64,000 bases of DNA from Comamonas sp. BIGb0124 (GCF_003752175.1 NZ_RJVF01000011.1:1-64000); one strand, 5' to 3'; shown: positions 38,969-48,887, counted from the first letter of the stretch. The notes: generated from the sequence alone by a model not told the origin. Numbers and translations are program-made.

Positions 38969-39952
38969 ATGCCTTTGAGCCGCTACGCCCCCCTGGTCCT
39001 GCTGGCAGCCGCCAGCGCCCTGCTGCACGCACCGGCGGCCTTGGCGCAAGACAACTATCCGAACAAACCCATCCGGGTCATCGTGCCGTTTGCGGCGGGC
39101 AGCACCACCGACATCATTGCCCGGGCGATCAGCGACAAGGTGGGAAGCAGTCTGGGCCAACCGCTGATCATCGACAATCGCGCCGGCGCCAGCGGCACCA
39201 TCGGGCAGCAGGCGGTCGCCACCAGCCCGGCCGACGGCTACACCCTGCTCCTGCACTCGTCTTCGCACACCGTCAGCCCTTCGACCTTCGCCAAGCTGCC
39301 GTTCGACACGGTGGCCGACTTTGCGGGCATCTCGCCCATTGCGACCCTGCCCAACGTGCTGGTGGTGGCACCGAGCAAGCAGTTCCGCCGGCTCGACGAC
39401 CTGCTGGCAGCCGCACGGGCCAAGCCCGGCAGCCTGAACTTCGCGTCGGCCGGCCAGGGCAGCGCCACCCACCTCAACGCCGAGAAATTCAAGCACGCGG
39501 CCCAGATCGACGCCACCAACATTCCCTTCAAGGGCTCTGCCGAAGCCGTCACCGAAGTCATGTCGGGCCGCGTGGACTACTACTTCTCGCCCATTGCCCC
39601 GGTCATCGGCCAGATCAAGGAAGGCCAGTTGGTGGCGCTGGCCGTCGGTTCGCCACGGCGTGCCAGCGTGTTGCCCGATGTGCCGACGACAGCCGAGGCC
39701 GGTGTGCCCGGCTCGGAGTTCAATTTCTGGATCGGCATGCTGGCTCCCGCCAAGACCCCCCGTCCCATCATCGACCGCCTGAACCAGGAAATCGCCAAAG
39801 CCCTGGCCGCCCCCGAAGTGCAGGATCGTTTCCGCAAGCTCGGGGCCGAAGCCTGGACGCTGGCCCCCGACAAGTTCGACGCCTACATCCGCGAAGACAT
39901 CACGGCCAACGCGCAAGTGGTGAAGGCAGCAGGGCTGGCCGCCGCACAGTGA
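38969..39952 (+). CDS. Bug-family tripartite tricarboxylate transporter receptor
   Basis: This is a periplasmic solute-binding protein of the Bug (BctC/TctC) family, very abundant in Alcaligenaceae. The 327-residue protein has a signal peptide 1-26 ('APAALA'). Typical family motifs are 'YPNKPIRVIVPFAAGSTTD', 'DNRAGASGTIG', 'VPTTAEAGVPG' and 'GMLAPAKTPRPII'. A 'ggag' ribosome-binding site precedes ATG 38969. No TctA or TctB permease gene is adjacent, as is usual for orphan Bug receptors. Ligands of this family are carboxylates or amides and cannot be predicted here. Confidence 0.93.
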   Translation: MPLSRYAPLVLLAAASALLHAPAALAQDNYPNKPIRVIVPFAAGSTTDIIARAISDKVGSSLGQPLIIDNRAGASGTIGQQAVATSPADGYTLLLHSSSHTVSPSTFAKLPFDTVADFAGISPIATLPNVLVVAPSKQFRRLDDLLAAARAKPGSLNFASAGQGSATHLNAEKFKHAAQIDATNIPFKGSAEAVTEVMSGRVDYYFSPIAPVIGQIKEGQLVALAVGSPRRASVLPDVPTTAEAGVPGSEFNFWIGMLAPAKTPRPIIDRLNQEIAKALAAPEVQDRFRKLGAEAWTLAPDKFDAYIREDITANAQVVKAAGLAAAQ

Positions 39953-39998
39953 AATCGCGGTAGCGACGCGCGCACGCGCAAGCCGCACCGGGCCCTCG

Positions 39999-40982
39999 TC
40001 ACACCTCGGTGTCGAGGCTGTCGTGCAACTGCGCCGCCTGCGCGCGAGCCTGCCGCAGCAAGGCCTGCGGCGGCTGTCCGATGGTCCGCAGGAAAGCGCG
40101 GCGCATGCGTTCCTCGTCGCCGAATCCCGTGCGCGCGGCGACATGGGCGATCGCCACCTGCCCCTGTTCGATCAGGGCCTTGGCGGCCTCCAGCCGCAGG
40201 CGTTCGACGGCCTTGGCGGGCGTCATGCCCGTCTCGCGCACAAAGGCCCGGCTGAAATGCCGTGCGCTCCACTGCACCTGGTCGGCCAGTTGCTCGACGT
40301 TCAGCGGCGCCCGCAGGTTGTCCCGCACAAAATCCAGGGCTCGGCGGATGCGATCGGAATCGGGCTCCTGCGCCAGCTCGGACCAGGTCGCGAACTGCGA
40401 CTGTCCGCCGGTACGCGGATACGCCACCAGCAACCTGCGCGCCACGTCGCGCGCCGCATCGGCCCCCCAGTCGTCTTCGATCAGGGCCAGAGCGAGGTCC
40501 AGGCCGGCCGACATGCCGGCCGCCGTCCACCAGTCGCCGTCGTGCACGACAAAGCGGTCTTCCTCCAGCAACACCCCCGCAAATGCCTGCCGGAACTCGC
40601 GCGCCAGCGCACCCGGCACGGTGGCACGGCTGCCCTCGAGCAGGCCGCCCTGTGCCAACAGCCAGACGCCGCTGCCCATGGCGCCCATGCGCCGCGCGCG
40701 GGGTGCCACCCGCACCAGACCGTCGACCCAGGGGCCGGCGGCCCGCGCGTTCGCCTGCACACCGCCGGCGGCCAGAATCGTGTCGTACCGCTTGCGGCCC
40801 AGGGCCTGGCTCTCCACCGTCACGCCGAGGCCCGTGGCCACCGTCCCGCCGTCGCAAGACACCAGCTCGGTCACGTAGTGCGCAGAGCCCAGCACCTCGT
40901 TGGCACAGGCAAAGGCCTGCAGGACGCCCAGGTCCATCGGCTGGAATCCGGGATAAACAAACAAAGCGATGCGCGCGGCCAT
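39999..40982 (-). CDS. GlxA-type AraC-family regulator with DJ-1/PfpI domain
   Basis: This is a 327-residue regulator with an N-terminal DJ-1/PfpI-like domain (about 4-165) and a C-terminal AraC double helix-turn-helix (about 215-310; 'LNVEQLADQVQWSARHFSRA', 'FGDEERMRRAFLRTIG'). The nucleophile-elbow cysteine usual in PfpI domains is absent: the elbow reads 'GAMGSGVWLLA'. The domain therefore probably senses rather than catalyses. It is convergent with the Bug gene (46 bp), so a role in its control is possible but not shown. Confidence 0.88.
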   Translation of the reverse strand: MAARIALFVYPGFQPMDLGVLQAFACANEVLGSAHYVTELVSCDGGTVATGLGVTVESQALGRKRYDTILAAGGVQANARAAGPWVDGLVRVAPRARRMGAMGSGVWLLAQGGLLEGSRATVPGALAREFRQAFAGVLLEEDRFVVHDGDWWTAAGMSAGLDLALALIEDDWGADAARDVARRLLVAYPRTGGQSQFATWSELAQEPDSDRIRRALDFVRDNLRAPLNVEQLADQVQWSARHFSRAFVRETGMTPAKAVERLRLEAAKALIEQGQVAIAHVAARTGFGDEERMRRAFLRTIGQPPQALLRQARAQAAQLHDSLDTEV

Positions 40983-41149
40983 GGCGTCCTTGAATCAGAA
41001 ATCGTCAAACGGGAATCCTGGATTCTAGAACGCCACGGAGCCCTGCCAGGGCCAGATCGCCTGGCTGTAAAGGTGGGTTCCTGCATCTTCTTCACGAATC
41101 TTGCGCCAGGGCAAACAAGTGAACCATCGTTTCGTGCCCGCGCCTTGGA

Positions 41150-42085
41150 CTATCCCCCAGTCCCGCCTCTGCAAGACCTGGAAGCGGGTTGACGCCCAGC
41201 CGCCGGGAACACCCGTGCGCACAGAAAATCGACCAGCGCCCTGACTTTCGGCGAGGGGTGCCTGCTGGCGGGCCACAGCACATAAAAAACGCCTGTGCGT
41301 TTCACATGATCGGGCAGCACCTGCCGCAGCACACCTTCCGCCACCAGGCGCCGGGCCGAGAAGTCCGGCAGGCAGGCGATGCCGCGGCCCTGCAGCGCAA
41401 AACACAGCCGCGTCTCGATGTTGTTGCAGATCATCGAGGTCGGCAACTGAAGCTCGGGCTCGCCGGCGCTGCGGATCAACGGCCAGGTCTCCAGCTTGCC
41501 GCTGTTCGGAAACCGGTAATGCAGGCAGGCGTGTTCAAGCAGGTCGGCAGGCACCTGGGGGGTGCCCCGCCGCGCCAGGTAATCCGGCGACGCCACCAGC
41601 ATCAGCTCGAACGCCCCCAGACGGCGGGCCGACAGGCGCGAGTCGGCGGGTTCACCGCTGCGGACCACGGCGTCGAACCCCTCCTCGATGACATCGACCA
41701 GCCGGTCGCTGAAATCGAGGTCGAGTTCGATGTCCGGATAAGCCTGCATGAACTCGCCGAGCACCGGCAGCACCAGGGAACTGACCAGCGGCAGGCTGAT
41801 GCGCAGGCGGCCCCGGGGCGCGACCGTCGCCTGCGACAGCTCGCGCTCCGCCGCTTCGATCTCGGCCAGGATGCGGCGGCTGCGCTCCAGGAACAAAATG
41901 CCTTCGGCGGTCAGCGTGACGCTGCGCGTGCTGCGATGGAACAGGCGTACGCCCAGCCTCTCTTCGAGCCGCGCCACGCTCTTGCCCACGGCCGATGCCG
42001 AGACACCCAGCAGCCTGCCGGCCGCGACAAAACTCCGGGTCTCGGCCACCTGAACAAAAACCGCAAAGCCACTCAGGCTGTCCAT
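41150..42085 (-). CDS. LysR-family regulator (divergent from serine hydrolase/MFS genes)
   Basis: This 311-residue LysR-type regulator of the CrgA-like branch has its helix-turn-helix at about 17-40 ('FVAAGRLLGVSASAVGKSV') followed by 'RSTRSVTLTAEG', with an effector domain containing 'LPVLGEFMQAYPDIELDLDF'. The C-terminus is extended by a basic Gly/Ser tail ('RQPASRSCRGGTGG'). It is divergent from the serine hydrolase gene, with an inverted repeat 16 bp upstream of its start, so it probably controls that pair and itself. Confidence 0.9.
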   Translation of the reverse strand: MDSLSGFAVFVQVAETRSFVAAGRLLGVSASAVGKSVARLEERLGVRLFHRSTRSVTLTAEGILFLERSRRILAEIEAAERELSQATVAPRGRLRISLPLVSSLVLPVLGEFMQAYPDIELDLDFSDRLVDVIEEGFDAVVRSGEPADSRLSARRLGAFELMLVASPDYLARRGTPQVPADLLEHACLHYRFPNSGKLETWPLIRSAGEPELQLPTSMICNNIETRLCFALQGRGIACLPDFSARRLVAEGVLRQVLPDHVKRTGVFYVLWPASRHPSPKVRALVDFLCARVFPAAGRQPASRSCRGGTGG

Positions 42086-42100
42086 TCGTATCCTCGATTA

Positions 42101-42116
42101 CGGACATGCAAGTCCG
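42101..42116. promoter_or_regulatory. Putative LysR operator
   Basis: The inverted repeat 'cggac' - 6 bases - 'gtccg' lies 16 bp before the LysR start, between the divergent LysR and serine hydrolase genes. Flanking 'tta' and 'taa' extend the imperfect symmetry. Position rather than sequence is the main argument. Confidence 0.4.
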
Positions 42117-42225
42117 CATAACCAGGAACTGTATCCTGCTTTTTCTTCAATGGCAGAGCTTCTATGGTGACGGTTCATGTATTGAACAAGGAATCGGTTT
42201 GTCTTCACCTCTGCCCACATGGCGC

Positions 42226-43392
42226 ATGGGCGTGCCCCCCGCGCATCTGCCCGCACGCGTCCAGGCCGCCGTCCAGCGGGCCCTGGACACACGACGGCTG
42301 GTCGGCGCCGTGGTGCTGGTCGCCCGCGATGGCGACCTGATCCATGCGCAGGCCAGCGGATGGGCCGATCGCGAAAGCGCACGCCCGATGACGGTCGACA
42401 CGATCTTCCGCCTGGCATCGGTCAGCAAGCCCATCGTGTCCGCCGCGGCGATGGTGCTGGTGTCGCAGGGCCGGCTCGATCTCGACGATGGCATCGAACG
42501 CTGGCTCCCCGAATTCCGGCCGCGCCTGCCCGATGGCCGCGCCGCCCGCATCACCGCACGCCAGTTGCTGAGCCACACGGCCGGTCTCGGTTATCGTTTC
42601 TTCGAGGCCGACGCGGACGGACCCTATGCGCGCGCAGGCGTATCGGACGGCATGGACGCGTCCGGCATCGGCCTGAGCGAGAACCTGCGGCGCCTCGCCG
42701 GCGTGCCGCTGCTGTACGAACCCGGGACGGCCTGGGGCTACTCGCTGGCGACCGACGTGCTGGGCGCCCTGATCGAACGCATCCAGGGCACCTCGCTGGA
42801 CGCCGCCCTACGCCGATCGGTGACCGGGCCGCTGGGCATGGGCGACACCGGCTTCGTGGCCCACGACGCACAGCGCGTGGCCACGGCCTACGTGAACGAC
42901 CACCCGCAGCCGCACCGCCTGCAGGAAGGCGAGCGTGTCTCGGCCTTCGACGGTGCCGTCGGCATCGATTACAGCCCTGCCCGCATCTTCGATCGCCACG
43001 CCTTCCCGTCCGCCGGGGCGGGCATGGCCGGTACCGCCGGCGATGTGCTTCGCCTGCTGGACACCCTGCGCCAAGGCGGCGGCGACCTGCTGCCCAGCGA
43101 AATCGTCGCCGACATGGGACGGGACCAGACTGCGGGCCGCGACTTGCCCGATGCGCCCGGCCTCGGCTTTGGACTGGGATTCTCGGTCCTGCGCGACCGC
43201 GGTCTGGCCGCATCGCCCGAGTCCGACGGCACCTGGCGCTGGGGCGGTGCCTACGGCCACTCGTGGTTCGTCGACCGGACCCAGGGGCTCAGCGTCGTCG
43301 CCCTCACCAACACCCTGTACGAAGGCATGTCGGGCCCGTTCGTCAACGAACTGCGGGATGCGGTCTACGGCGTGCCGGGGGTGAACGAATGA
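42226..43392 (+). CDS. Serine hydrolase, class C beta-lactamase/esterase family
   Basis: This cytoplasmic-looking member of the serine beta-lactamase-like superfamily (Pfam Beta-lactamase, COG1680) has 388 residues. Active-site motifs are 'SVSK' (65-68), 'YSL' (172-174, in place of YAN), and 'HSW' (345-347, in place of KTG). This is the pattern of EstB-type esterases and D-aminopeptidases rather than true AmpC. No signal peptide is evident. A TTG at 42199 with 'aagga' upstream is a possible alternative start. It overlaps the MFS gene by ATGA, so the two are coupled. Confidence 0.88.
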   Translation: MGVPPAHLPARVQAAVQRALDTRRLVGAVVLVARDGDLIHAQASGWADRESARPMTVDTIFRLASVSKPIVSAAAMVLVSQGRLDLDDGIERWLPEFRPRLPDGRAARITARQLLSHTAGLGYRFFEADADGPYARAGVSDGMDASGIGLSENLRRLAGVPLLYEPGTAWGYSLATDVLGALIERIQGTSLDAALRRSVTGPLGMGDTGFVAHDAQRVATAYVNDHPQPHRLQEGERVSAFDGAVGIDYSPARIFDRHAFPSAGAGMAGTAGDVLRLLDTLRQGGGDLLPSEIVADMGRDQTAGRDLPDAPGLGFGLGFSVLRDRGLAASPESDGTWRWGGAYGHSWFVDRTQGLSVVALTNTLYEGMSGPFVNELRDAVYGVPGVNE

Positions 43393-44609
43393 GCGCGATC
43401 ACGCCGCCCCCCCCTGCCCTCACCCCTGGCGGCACGCCGGCGGCCGGCCGGGAACGTCTGCCGCTGGCCTCTCTGCTCGCGCTGGCCATGGCCGCGTTCG
43501 TCACCGTGCTGACCGAGGCGCTGCCGGCCGGACTGCTGCCGCAGATGGCGGCGGGCCTGGGCGTCTCGGAAGCCTGGGTGGGCCAGACGATCACCGTCTA
43601 CGCCATCGGCTCCCTGATCGCCGCCATCCCCCTGACTGCCGCGGCGCAGGGCGTCAGGCGCCGGCCCCTGCTGCTGGCCGCCATCGCGGGTTTTGTCGTC
43701 GCCAACACGGTCACGGCGTTTTCGGCCAGCTATGGGCTGACCATGGTGGCGCGTTTCCTGGCCGGAGTCTCCGCCGGACTGCTGTGGGCGCTGGTGGCGG
43801 GTTATGCCGCCCGCATGGTGCCCGAACACCAGAAAGGGCGGGCCATTGCCGTCGCCATGGTCGGCACGCCGCTGGCGCTGTCGCTGGGCGTACCGGCAGG
43901 CACGTTCCTGGGCACGCTGATGGACTGGCGCGCCTGCTTCGGCAGCATGAGTGTGCTCGCGCTGATCCTGATGGTCTGGGTCCGCTTGCGGCTCCCGGAT
44001 TTCGGCGGGCAGGCCAAGGGCAGGCAACTGGCGCTGAGCCAGGTCTTCAAGCTGCCCGGCGTCCGTTCCGTCCTGTTCGTGGTCCTGGCCTTCGTGCTGG
44101 CGCACAACATTCTCTACACCTACATCGCGCCTTTTCTGGCGGTGGCAGGTCTCGGCGATCGAACCGATCTGGTGCTGCTGGTGTTTGGTGTCGCCTCGCT
44201 GCTGGGCATCTGGATCGTCGGGGTGCTGATCGACCGCCACCTGCGAACGCTGGCGCTGGCCAGCACGCTGCTGTTCGGTCTTGCCGCATCCGTGCTGGCG
44301 GTGGCCGGCGAGGCGCCGGCCCTCGTCTACATCGCCATCGGCATCTGGGGAGTGGCCTTCGGCGGCGCCCCGACCCTGTTCCAGACCGCCCTGGCCAAGA
44401 CGGCCGGAGACGAGGCCGCCGACGTCGCGCAGTCCATGCTGGTGACCGCCTGGAACATGGCCATTGCCGGCGGCGGCCTCATCGGCGGCATTCTGCTCGA
44501 CAGGCTGGGCGCCGCTGCGTTCGCCCCGGCCCTGCTGGTGCTGGTGGCGGCATCGCTGATCGCCGTCTGGGCCGCCAGGCGCCATGGATTCCCGGCCGTC
44601 AGCGGATAG
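43389..44609 (+). CDS. MFS transporter (DHA1 drug/arabinose efflux type)
   Basis: This is a 406-residue inner-membrane secondary transporter with 12 predicted helices. 'GRERLPLASLLALAMAAFVT' begins the first helix, and 'MVPEHQKGRAIAVAM' and 'GVPAGTFLGTLMDWRACF' are DHA1 signatures of sugar or drug efflux pumps (AraJ/YdhP-like). Translationally coupled to the upstream serine hydrolase and probably under the divergent LysR. Export of the hydrolase product or of a toxic ester is a reasonable guess; substrate not determinable. Confidence 0.92.
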   Translation: MSAITPPPPALTPGGTPAAGRERLPLASLLALAMAAFVTVLTEALPAGLLPQMAAGLGVSEAWVGQTITVYAIGSLIAAIPLTAAAQGVRRRPLLLAAIAGFVVANTVTAFSASYGLTMVARFLAGVSAGLLWALVAGYAARMVPEHQKGRAIAVAMVGTPLALSLGVPAGTFLGTLMDWRACFGSMSVLALILMVWVRLRLPDFGGQAKGRQLALSQVFKLPGVRSVLFVVLAFVLAHNILYTYIAPFLAVAGLGDRTDLVLLVFGVASLLGIWIVGVLIDRHLRTLALASTLLFGLAASVLAVAGEAPALVYIAIGIWGVAFGGAPTLFQTALAKTAGDEAADVAQSMLVTAWNMAIAGGGLIGGILLDRLGAAAFAPALLVLVAASLIAVWAARRHGFPAVSG

Positions 44610-44645
44610 CGGACCGACACAGGGAAAGCGGCGCGTGGCGTCGGC

Positions 44646-46061
44646 TCACTTCCCGATGCAGAACCTCGAGAAGATCTCCCCCAGCAAGTCGTCGCTGGTG
44701 AACTCCCCCGTGATTTCATTGAGCGCGTGCTGGGCCAGCCGGAGCTCCTCGGCCAGCAGGTCCAGCGACTGGGCCTGCGCCGTGAGATGCTCCGCCGCCA
44801 GTTCCAGATGCGCCTGCACGGCCGCCAGGGCCTGCACATGGCGCTCGCGGGCCATGAAGATGCCCTCGTCGGCGCTCTGCCAGCCCACGGCCTGCAGCAG
44901 CCAGCGGCGAAGCGCCTCCAGGCCTTCGCCGGTACGGGCCGACAGGCGCAGCGAGGGATGCGCCCCGGCCTCGCCGAACGCCGCGTTCCGCTCCGCGGCC
45001 ACTGCATCTTCCTTGTTCCACACATCCATGCGGGGCACGGCACCGGGCAGGCGCTGTGCGATGCGCTCGTCCTCGGCCTGGTAGGCGGCCTCGCCCCGGC
45101 GTGTCAGGTCGTGCAGGAACAGCACCACGTCGGCGCTGGCAATCTCGTCCCAGGCGCGGGCAATGCCGATGCGCTCGACGGTATCGTCGGATTCGCGCAG
45201 GCCCGCCGTATCGACGATGTGCAAGGGCACGCCCTCGATCTGTATCGTCTGGCTGACCTTGTCGCGGGTGGTGCCCGCAATGGGCGTGACGATCGCCAGC
45301 TCGGCACCGGCCAGGGCATTGAGCAGGGAGCTCTTGCCGGCATTGGGCTGGCCGGCGATGACCACCTTGATGCCCTCGCGCAACAGCGAACCCTGCCGGG
45401 TGCGCCGCTGCAGCGTTGCCAGGGCATCGCGCAGACGGGCCAGCTTGCCCGCGGCATCCGCCTGCGTCAGAAAGTCGATCTCTTCTTCGGGGAAATCCAG
45501 CGTCGCCTCGACCAGCATGCGCAGATTGACCAGTCCCTCGCGCAAGGCCTGCACTTCCTGGCTGAAGACACCGGACAACGACCGGCTGGCACTGCGCGCA
45601 GCAGCCTCGGTACTTGCATCGATGAGATCGGCCACGGCCTCGGCCTGGGCCAGATCCAGCTTGCCGTTGAGGAACGCGCGTTCGGTGAACTCGCCCGGCC
45701 GTGCCATGCGCAAGTCCGCCAGCAGGGGCCGGCCGGTCGCCGCGTCGCGCTGGGCGGCCAGGGCCAGGGCATGCGCGAGCAGCAGTTGCAGCACCACGGG
45801 CCCGCCGTGCACCTGCAGTTCCAGCACATCCTCGCCCGTGTACGAATGCGGCCCCGGGAAAAACAGCGCCAGTCCGCGGTCGATCACCTGCCCCTGCAGG
45901 TCGCGCAGCGGCAGGTACGTGGCCACGCGCGGCGCCAGAACCTGCCCGCACAGGCGCTCGGCCATGGCCGCCAGACCGCGGCCCGATAGGCGCACGATAC
46001 CGACCGCACCACGCCCGGGCGCGGTGGCGATCGCAATGATGGGAACCGTGTGATGGAGCAT
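44646..46061 (-). CDS. mnmE: tRNA uridine-5-carboxymethylaminomethyl modification GTPase
   Basis: MnmE works with MnmG to install the cmnm5 group on wobble uridine 34. The 471-residue protein has an N-terminal tetrahydrofolate-binding domain, a helical domain, an inserted G domain with 'GQPNAGKSS' (237-245) and 'DTAG' (284-287), and the C-terminal 'CIGK' (468-471). ATG 46061 gives the standard N-terminus. It is 163 bp downstream of yidC, the usual order at this origin-proximal locus, but separated from it by hairpins. Confidence 0.98.
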   Translation of the reverse strand: MLHHTVPIIAIATAPGRGAVGIVRLSGRGLAAMAERLCGQVLAPRVATYLPLRDLQGQVIDRGLALFFPGPHSYTGEDVLELQVHGGPVVLQLLLAHALALAAQRDAATGRPLLADLRMARPGEFTERAFLNGKLDLAQAEAVADLIDASTEAAARSASRSLSGVFSQEVQALREGLVNLRMLVEATLDFPEEEIDFLTQADAAGKLARLRDALATLQRRTRQGSLLREGIKVVIAGQPNAGKSSLLNALAGAELAIVTPIAGTTRDKVSQTIQIEGVPLHIVDTAGLRESDDTVERIGIARAWDEIASADVVLFLHDLTRRGEAAYQAEDERIAQRLPGAVPRMDVWNKEDAVAAERNAAFGEAGAHPSLRLSARTGEGLEALRRWLLQAVGWQSADEGIFMARERHVQALAAVQAHLELAAEHLTAQAQSLDLLAEELRLAQHALNEITGEFTSDDLLGEIFSRFCIGK

Positions 46062-46139
46062 GTCCGCAGCCTCCTGGCAACCGCCACGCCACGCCCCGAC
46101 CGTGGGACGTGGCCGCAGTGGCCTGCCGTCATTCAAACA

Positions 46140-46204
46140 GAAGAAACACAAAGAGCCGCAGGTGCGGCTCTGTTGGGACCCGGTGCACCGCAGGCGCACC
46201 GGGG
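46140..46204 (-). terminator. Two hairpins and weak U-tract between yidC and mnmE
   Basis: On the minus strand, first 'ccggtgc'/'gcaccgg' (46201..46179) and then 'agagccgc'/'gcggctct' (46170..46151, loop of four) are followed by 'ttgtgtttctt'. The second is terminator-like with an interrupted U-tract. Partial termination or attenuation between yidC and mnmE is likely. Confidence 0.6.
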
Positions 46205-46224
46205 GGTCGGCCCGCAGGCCGTCG

Positions 46225-47919
46225 TCAGGCGGGTTTTTTCTTGCCGCCGTTGACACCCAGGCGGCGGTTGATCACCCACTGCTGCGCGATCGACAGGATG
46301 TTGTTCGTCAGCCAGTACAGCACCAGGCCGGCCGGGAAGAAGAAGAACATCACCGAGAACACCAGCGGCATGATCCACATCAGGCGAGCCTGCATCGGAT
46401 CCGGAGGCGTCGGGTTCAGCCAGGTCTGCAGCATGGTCGAGGCGGTCATCAGCAGCGGCAGGATGTAGAACGGATCGGGTGCCGACAGATCGTGGATCCA
46501 CAGAATCCAGGGCGCCTGGCGGAACTCGACCGACGACAGCAACACCCAGTACAGCGCAATGAACACCGGGATCTGGATCAGGATGGGCAGGCAGCCGCCC
46601 AGCGGATTGACCTTCTCCTCCTTGTAGATGCGCATCATCTCCTGCTGCATCTGCTGCGGCTTTTCCTTGAGGCGCTCGCGCATTTCCTGAATGCGCGGGT
46701 TGATCGCCTTCATCTTGGCCATGCTCGAGTAAGCCTTGGCGTTCAGCCAGAAGAAGGCGGCCTTGAGCAGCACCACCAGTGCCACGATCGACCAGCCCCA
46801 GTTGCCCAGCAGGCTGTGCAGGCGGTCGACCAGCCAGTACAGCGGCTTGGCCAGAATCGTCAGCCAGCCATAGTCCTTGACCAGTTCCAGGCCCGGGGTC
46901 AGCGCTTCCAGGCGCTTCTCGAGCTGAGGGCCGGCGTAGAACGTCGCATCGATGGTGCGGGTCTGGCCGGGCTGCAGGGCGTCGAGCGGCGCGATCATGC
47001 CCACGGCATACAGGTTGTTGCCCACCTTGCGGGTGAAGAAGTCACGGCGCACGTTGTCGCCCAGGATCCAGGCGCTGGCGAAATAGTGCTGCACCATCGC
47101 CACGAAGCCGTTGTCCGAGGGGGCCGGCATCTCGGCCTTGTTTTCCTCGATGGTCTTGAAGTCGATCTTCTTGAACTTGTTCTGCGCATCGTAGACGGCC
47201 GGACCGGTGAAGGTGGCCGCGAATCCGAAGGGCGTGCTGCTGGGCAGGGCGTTGCCGTCGCGCACGATCTGCAGATAGAGCTGCGGCGACACGGCAACCG
47301 AGCCGGTGTTGACCACCTCGTGGCGAACGCCGATGGCGTAGTCGCCGCGGCGCAGGGTATAGGTCTTGCGCAGCTTCAGGCCACCCAGGTCTTGCGATTC
47401 GAACACCACCTGGAGTTCGTTCTGGCCTTCGGAGAGCGCACGCGGGCCCTCGACCAGGGCCATGGGTGTCTTGTGGGTCGGGAAGGCGCCGCCGATCAGG
47501 CCGGTCTGGGCCTGGTAGACCCGGTTGGCGTTTTCGTCGAGCAGCAGAACAGGCTCGCTGCCGCCGAGTTGGTCGGAGTACTGCAGCAGCGCGGTGCGGA
47601 CCAGCGATCCGCCCTCGGTGTTGAAGGTCAGGCGCAGCACGTCGGTGCTGATGTCGACCTGCTCGCTCCGGACTTCGGCGGCGGGAGCCTGCTCGCCCGG
47701 CACGGCGCCCGGGCCGGCCGCAGCCGCATTGCTGGACGTCGGAGGCACCGTCGAATTCGCATTGGCCGGTGCGGCCGGGTCATTGGCGGTGGCGGTGGTC
47801 TGCTCGGCACGCGGGAAGAACGTGGCGGGGCGTCCATTGTGGATCTGCCACTGATCCCAAAGCAGGATCAGCGAAAAACAGAAGATCACCCACAGGAGGG
47901 TACGTCGGATGTCATTCAT
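46225..47919 (-). CDS. yidC: Membrane protein insertase YidC
   Basis: YidC inserts and folds inner-membrane proteins, alone or with SecYEG. The 564-residue protein has an N-terminal helix (about 8-25, '[17 protein letters not shown]'), a large periplasmic beta-domain, and five C-terminal helices with the conserved '[20 protein letters not shown]' region. The C-terminal tail is basic ('[13 protein letters not shown]'). Its start overlaps the yidD stop by four bases (ATGA). A low-complexity Ala/Thr/Pro segment (about 38-75) links the first helix to the beta-domain. Confidence 0.98.
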   Translation of the reverse strand: MNDIRRTLLWVIFCFSLILLWDQWQIHNGRPATFFPRAEQTTATANDPAAPANANSTVPPTSSNAAAAGPGAVPGEQAPAAEVRSEQVDISTDVLRLTFNTEGGSLVRTALLQYSDQLGGSEPVLLLDENANRVYQAQTGLIGGAFPTHKTPMALVEGPRALSEGQNELQVVFESQDLGGLKLRKTYTLRRGDYAIGVRHEVVNTGSVAVSPQLYLQIVRDGNALPSSTPFGFAATFTGPAVYDAQNKFKKIDFKTIEENKAEMPAPSDNGFVAMVQHYFASAWILGDNVRRDFFTRKVGNNLYAVGMIAPLDALQPGQTRTIDATFYAGPQLEKRLEALTPGLELVKDYGWLTILAKPLYWLVDRLHSLLGNWGWSIVALVVLLKAAFFWLNAKAYSSMAKMKAINPRIQEMRERLKEKPQQMQQEMMRIYKEEKVNPLGGCLPILIQIPVFIALYWVLLSSVEFRQAPWILWIHDLSAPDPFYILPLLMTASTMLQTWLNPTPPDPMQARLMWIMPLVFSVMFFFFPAGLVLYWLTNNILSIAQQWVINRRLGVNGGKKKPA

Positions 47920-48266
47920 GACGGCTTCTTTGATGACGTGATGGGGTCAGCCGGAGTGGGTGCCGGCGGCGAGGAGGGACTGAGCAGCCGCGTGAACATT
48001 CCCAGCCCACGCGGCAGATGCTCGGGCGCCGCATCATAGCCGCCCTGACACCAAGGCTGGCAACGCGCCAAGCGATAGAGGGTCAAAGCGCTGCCGGCGA
48101 CGGCGCCATGCCGTTCGAGAACCTGCAGGGCGTACTGGGAACACGTGGGCTCGAACCGGCAGCTTGCACCCAGCCAGGGGCTCAGCAGCAAACGATAGCC
48201 GCGCACCAGGGCCATCAGGCCGCGACGCGGCCACAGGCCCGGCTGGAAGCGGGCCCGGTCCGTCAT
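47916..48266 (-). CDS. yidD: Membrane protein insertion efficiency factor YidD
   Basis: YidD is a small membrane-associated protein that helps YidC-dependent insertion. It has 116 residues with the signature 'YRLLLSPWLGASCRFEPTCS' and 'RLARCQPWCQGGYD', rich in cysteines. A C-terminal Pro/Ser tail is longer than in E. coli. ATG 48266 overlaps the rnpA stop; a start at Met21 ('MALVRGYRL') would give the more common short form. Confidence 0.94.
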   Translation of the reverse strand: MTDRARFQPGLWPRRGLMALVRGYRLLLSPWLGASCRFEPTCSQYALQVLERHGAVAGSALTLYRLARCQPWCQGGYDAAPEHLPRGLGMFTRLLSPSSPPAPTPADPITSSKKPS

Positions 48267-48736
48267 GATGCGGCACGCGCCCACAGCCGCTGAAGCTCGG
48301 CGCGAACCGCCTGCTTGAGCGAATCGGAACTGGCGCTGACGAACGTCTTGCGATCGAATTCCGCACGCAGGCGCACCACCCAGGCCACATCGGCTTGGGC
48401 GGCAGGAGGCGGGCCTTCGGCCAGCGCCAAGGCATAGATCTGACGGCGGATGGCGTTGCGCGTCACCGCACGGCGAGCCCAGCGTTTGGGCGTCATGGCC
48501 CCGAGCCAGACGCCGCCGGCTGGAAACAGAGCCTCCAGCGGCTGCGCATCGCCCTGCGGCTGGCTGCTGCCGGACAGCGGCAGCATGTGCAAGGCGAAAT
48601 GAGCCGTTCGCGCGCGCGTGGCGTGCGACAGCACCGACTGGAACTGGGCCCGGGTCTTGAGGCGAGGCAAGGCTGGATCCGCACGCGTGGCCGAACCGGG
48701 TGTCTGCGCGCAACGCGCATCACCGATATCGGCCAT
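48263..48736 (-). CDS. rnpA: Ribonuclease P protein component
   Basis: RnpA is the protein subunit of RNase P, which matures the 5' end of tRNAs. It has 157 residues with the RNR signature in 'KRWARRAVTRNAIRRQIY'. An insert near residues 55-75 ('GSSQPQGDAQPLEALFPAGG') makes it longer than the E. coli protein (119). It lies 16 bp after rpmH and overlaps yidD by four bases. Confidence 0.95.
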   Translation of the reverse strand: MADIGDARCAQTPGSATRADPALPRLKTRAQFQSVLSHATRARTAHFALHMLPLSGSSQPQGDAQPLEALFPAGGVWLGAMTPKRWARRAVTRNAIRRQIYALALAEGPPPAAQADVAWVVRLRAEFDRKTFVSASSDSLKQAVRAELQRLWARAAS

Positions 48737-48752
48737 GCAGGCGAAAAAAGAC

Positions 48753-48887
48753 TTAGACGGCCAGACGCTTGCGGCCCTTGGCGCGGCGTGCGTTGATCAC
48801 GGCACGGCCGCCGCGGGTCTTCATGCGAACCAGGAAACCGTGGGTGCGGGCGCGACGGGTCTTGGAAGGCTGGTAAGTACGTTTCAT
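48753..48887 (-). CDS. rpmH: 50S ribosomal protein L34
   Basis: L34 is the 44-residue basic ribosomal protein ('[17 protein letters not shown]...'), complete. ATG 48887 has 'agga' seven bases upstream. It is the first gene of the minus-strand run rpmH-rnpA-yidD-yidC and is divergent from dnaA, marking the origin-proximal region. Confidence 0.98.
   Translation of the reverse strand: MKRTYQPSKTRRARTHGFLVRMKTRGGRAVINARRAKGRKRLAV

Noticed and set aside
46179-46201. Hairpin after yidC as a standalone terminator
   Set aside because: Lacks a U-tract; merged with the neighbouring hairpin as one attenuator-like region.
46060-48039. Open frame antisense to yidC and yidD
   Set aside because: Mirror of well-conserved genes; no homology-like motif.
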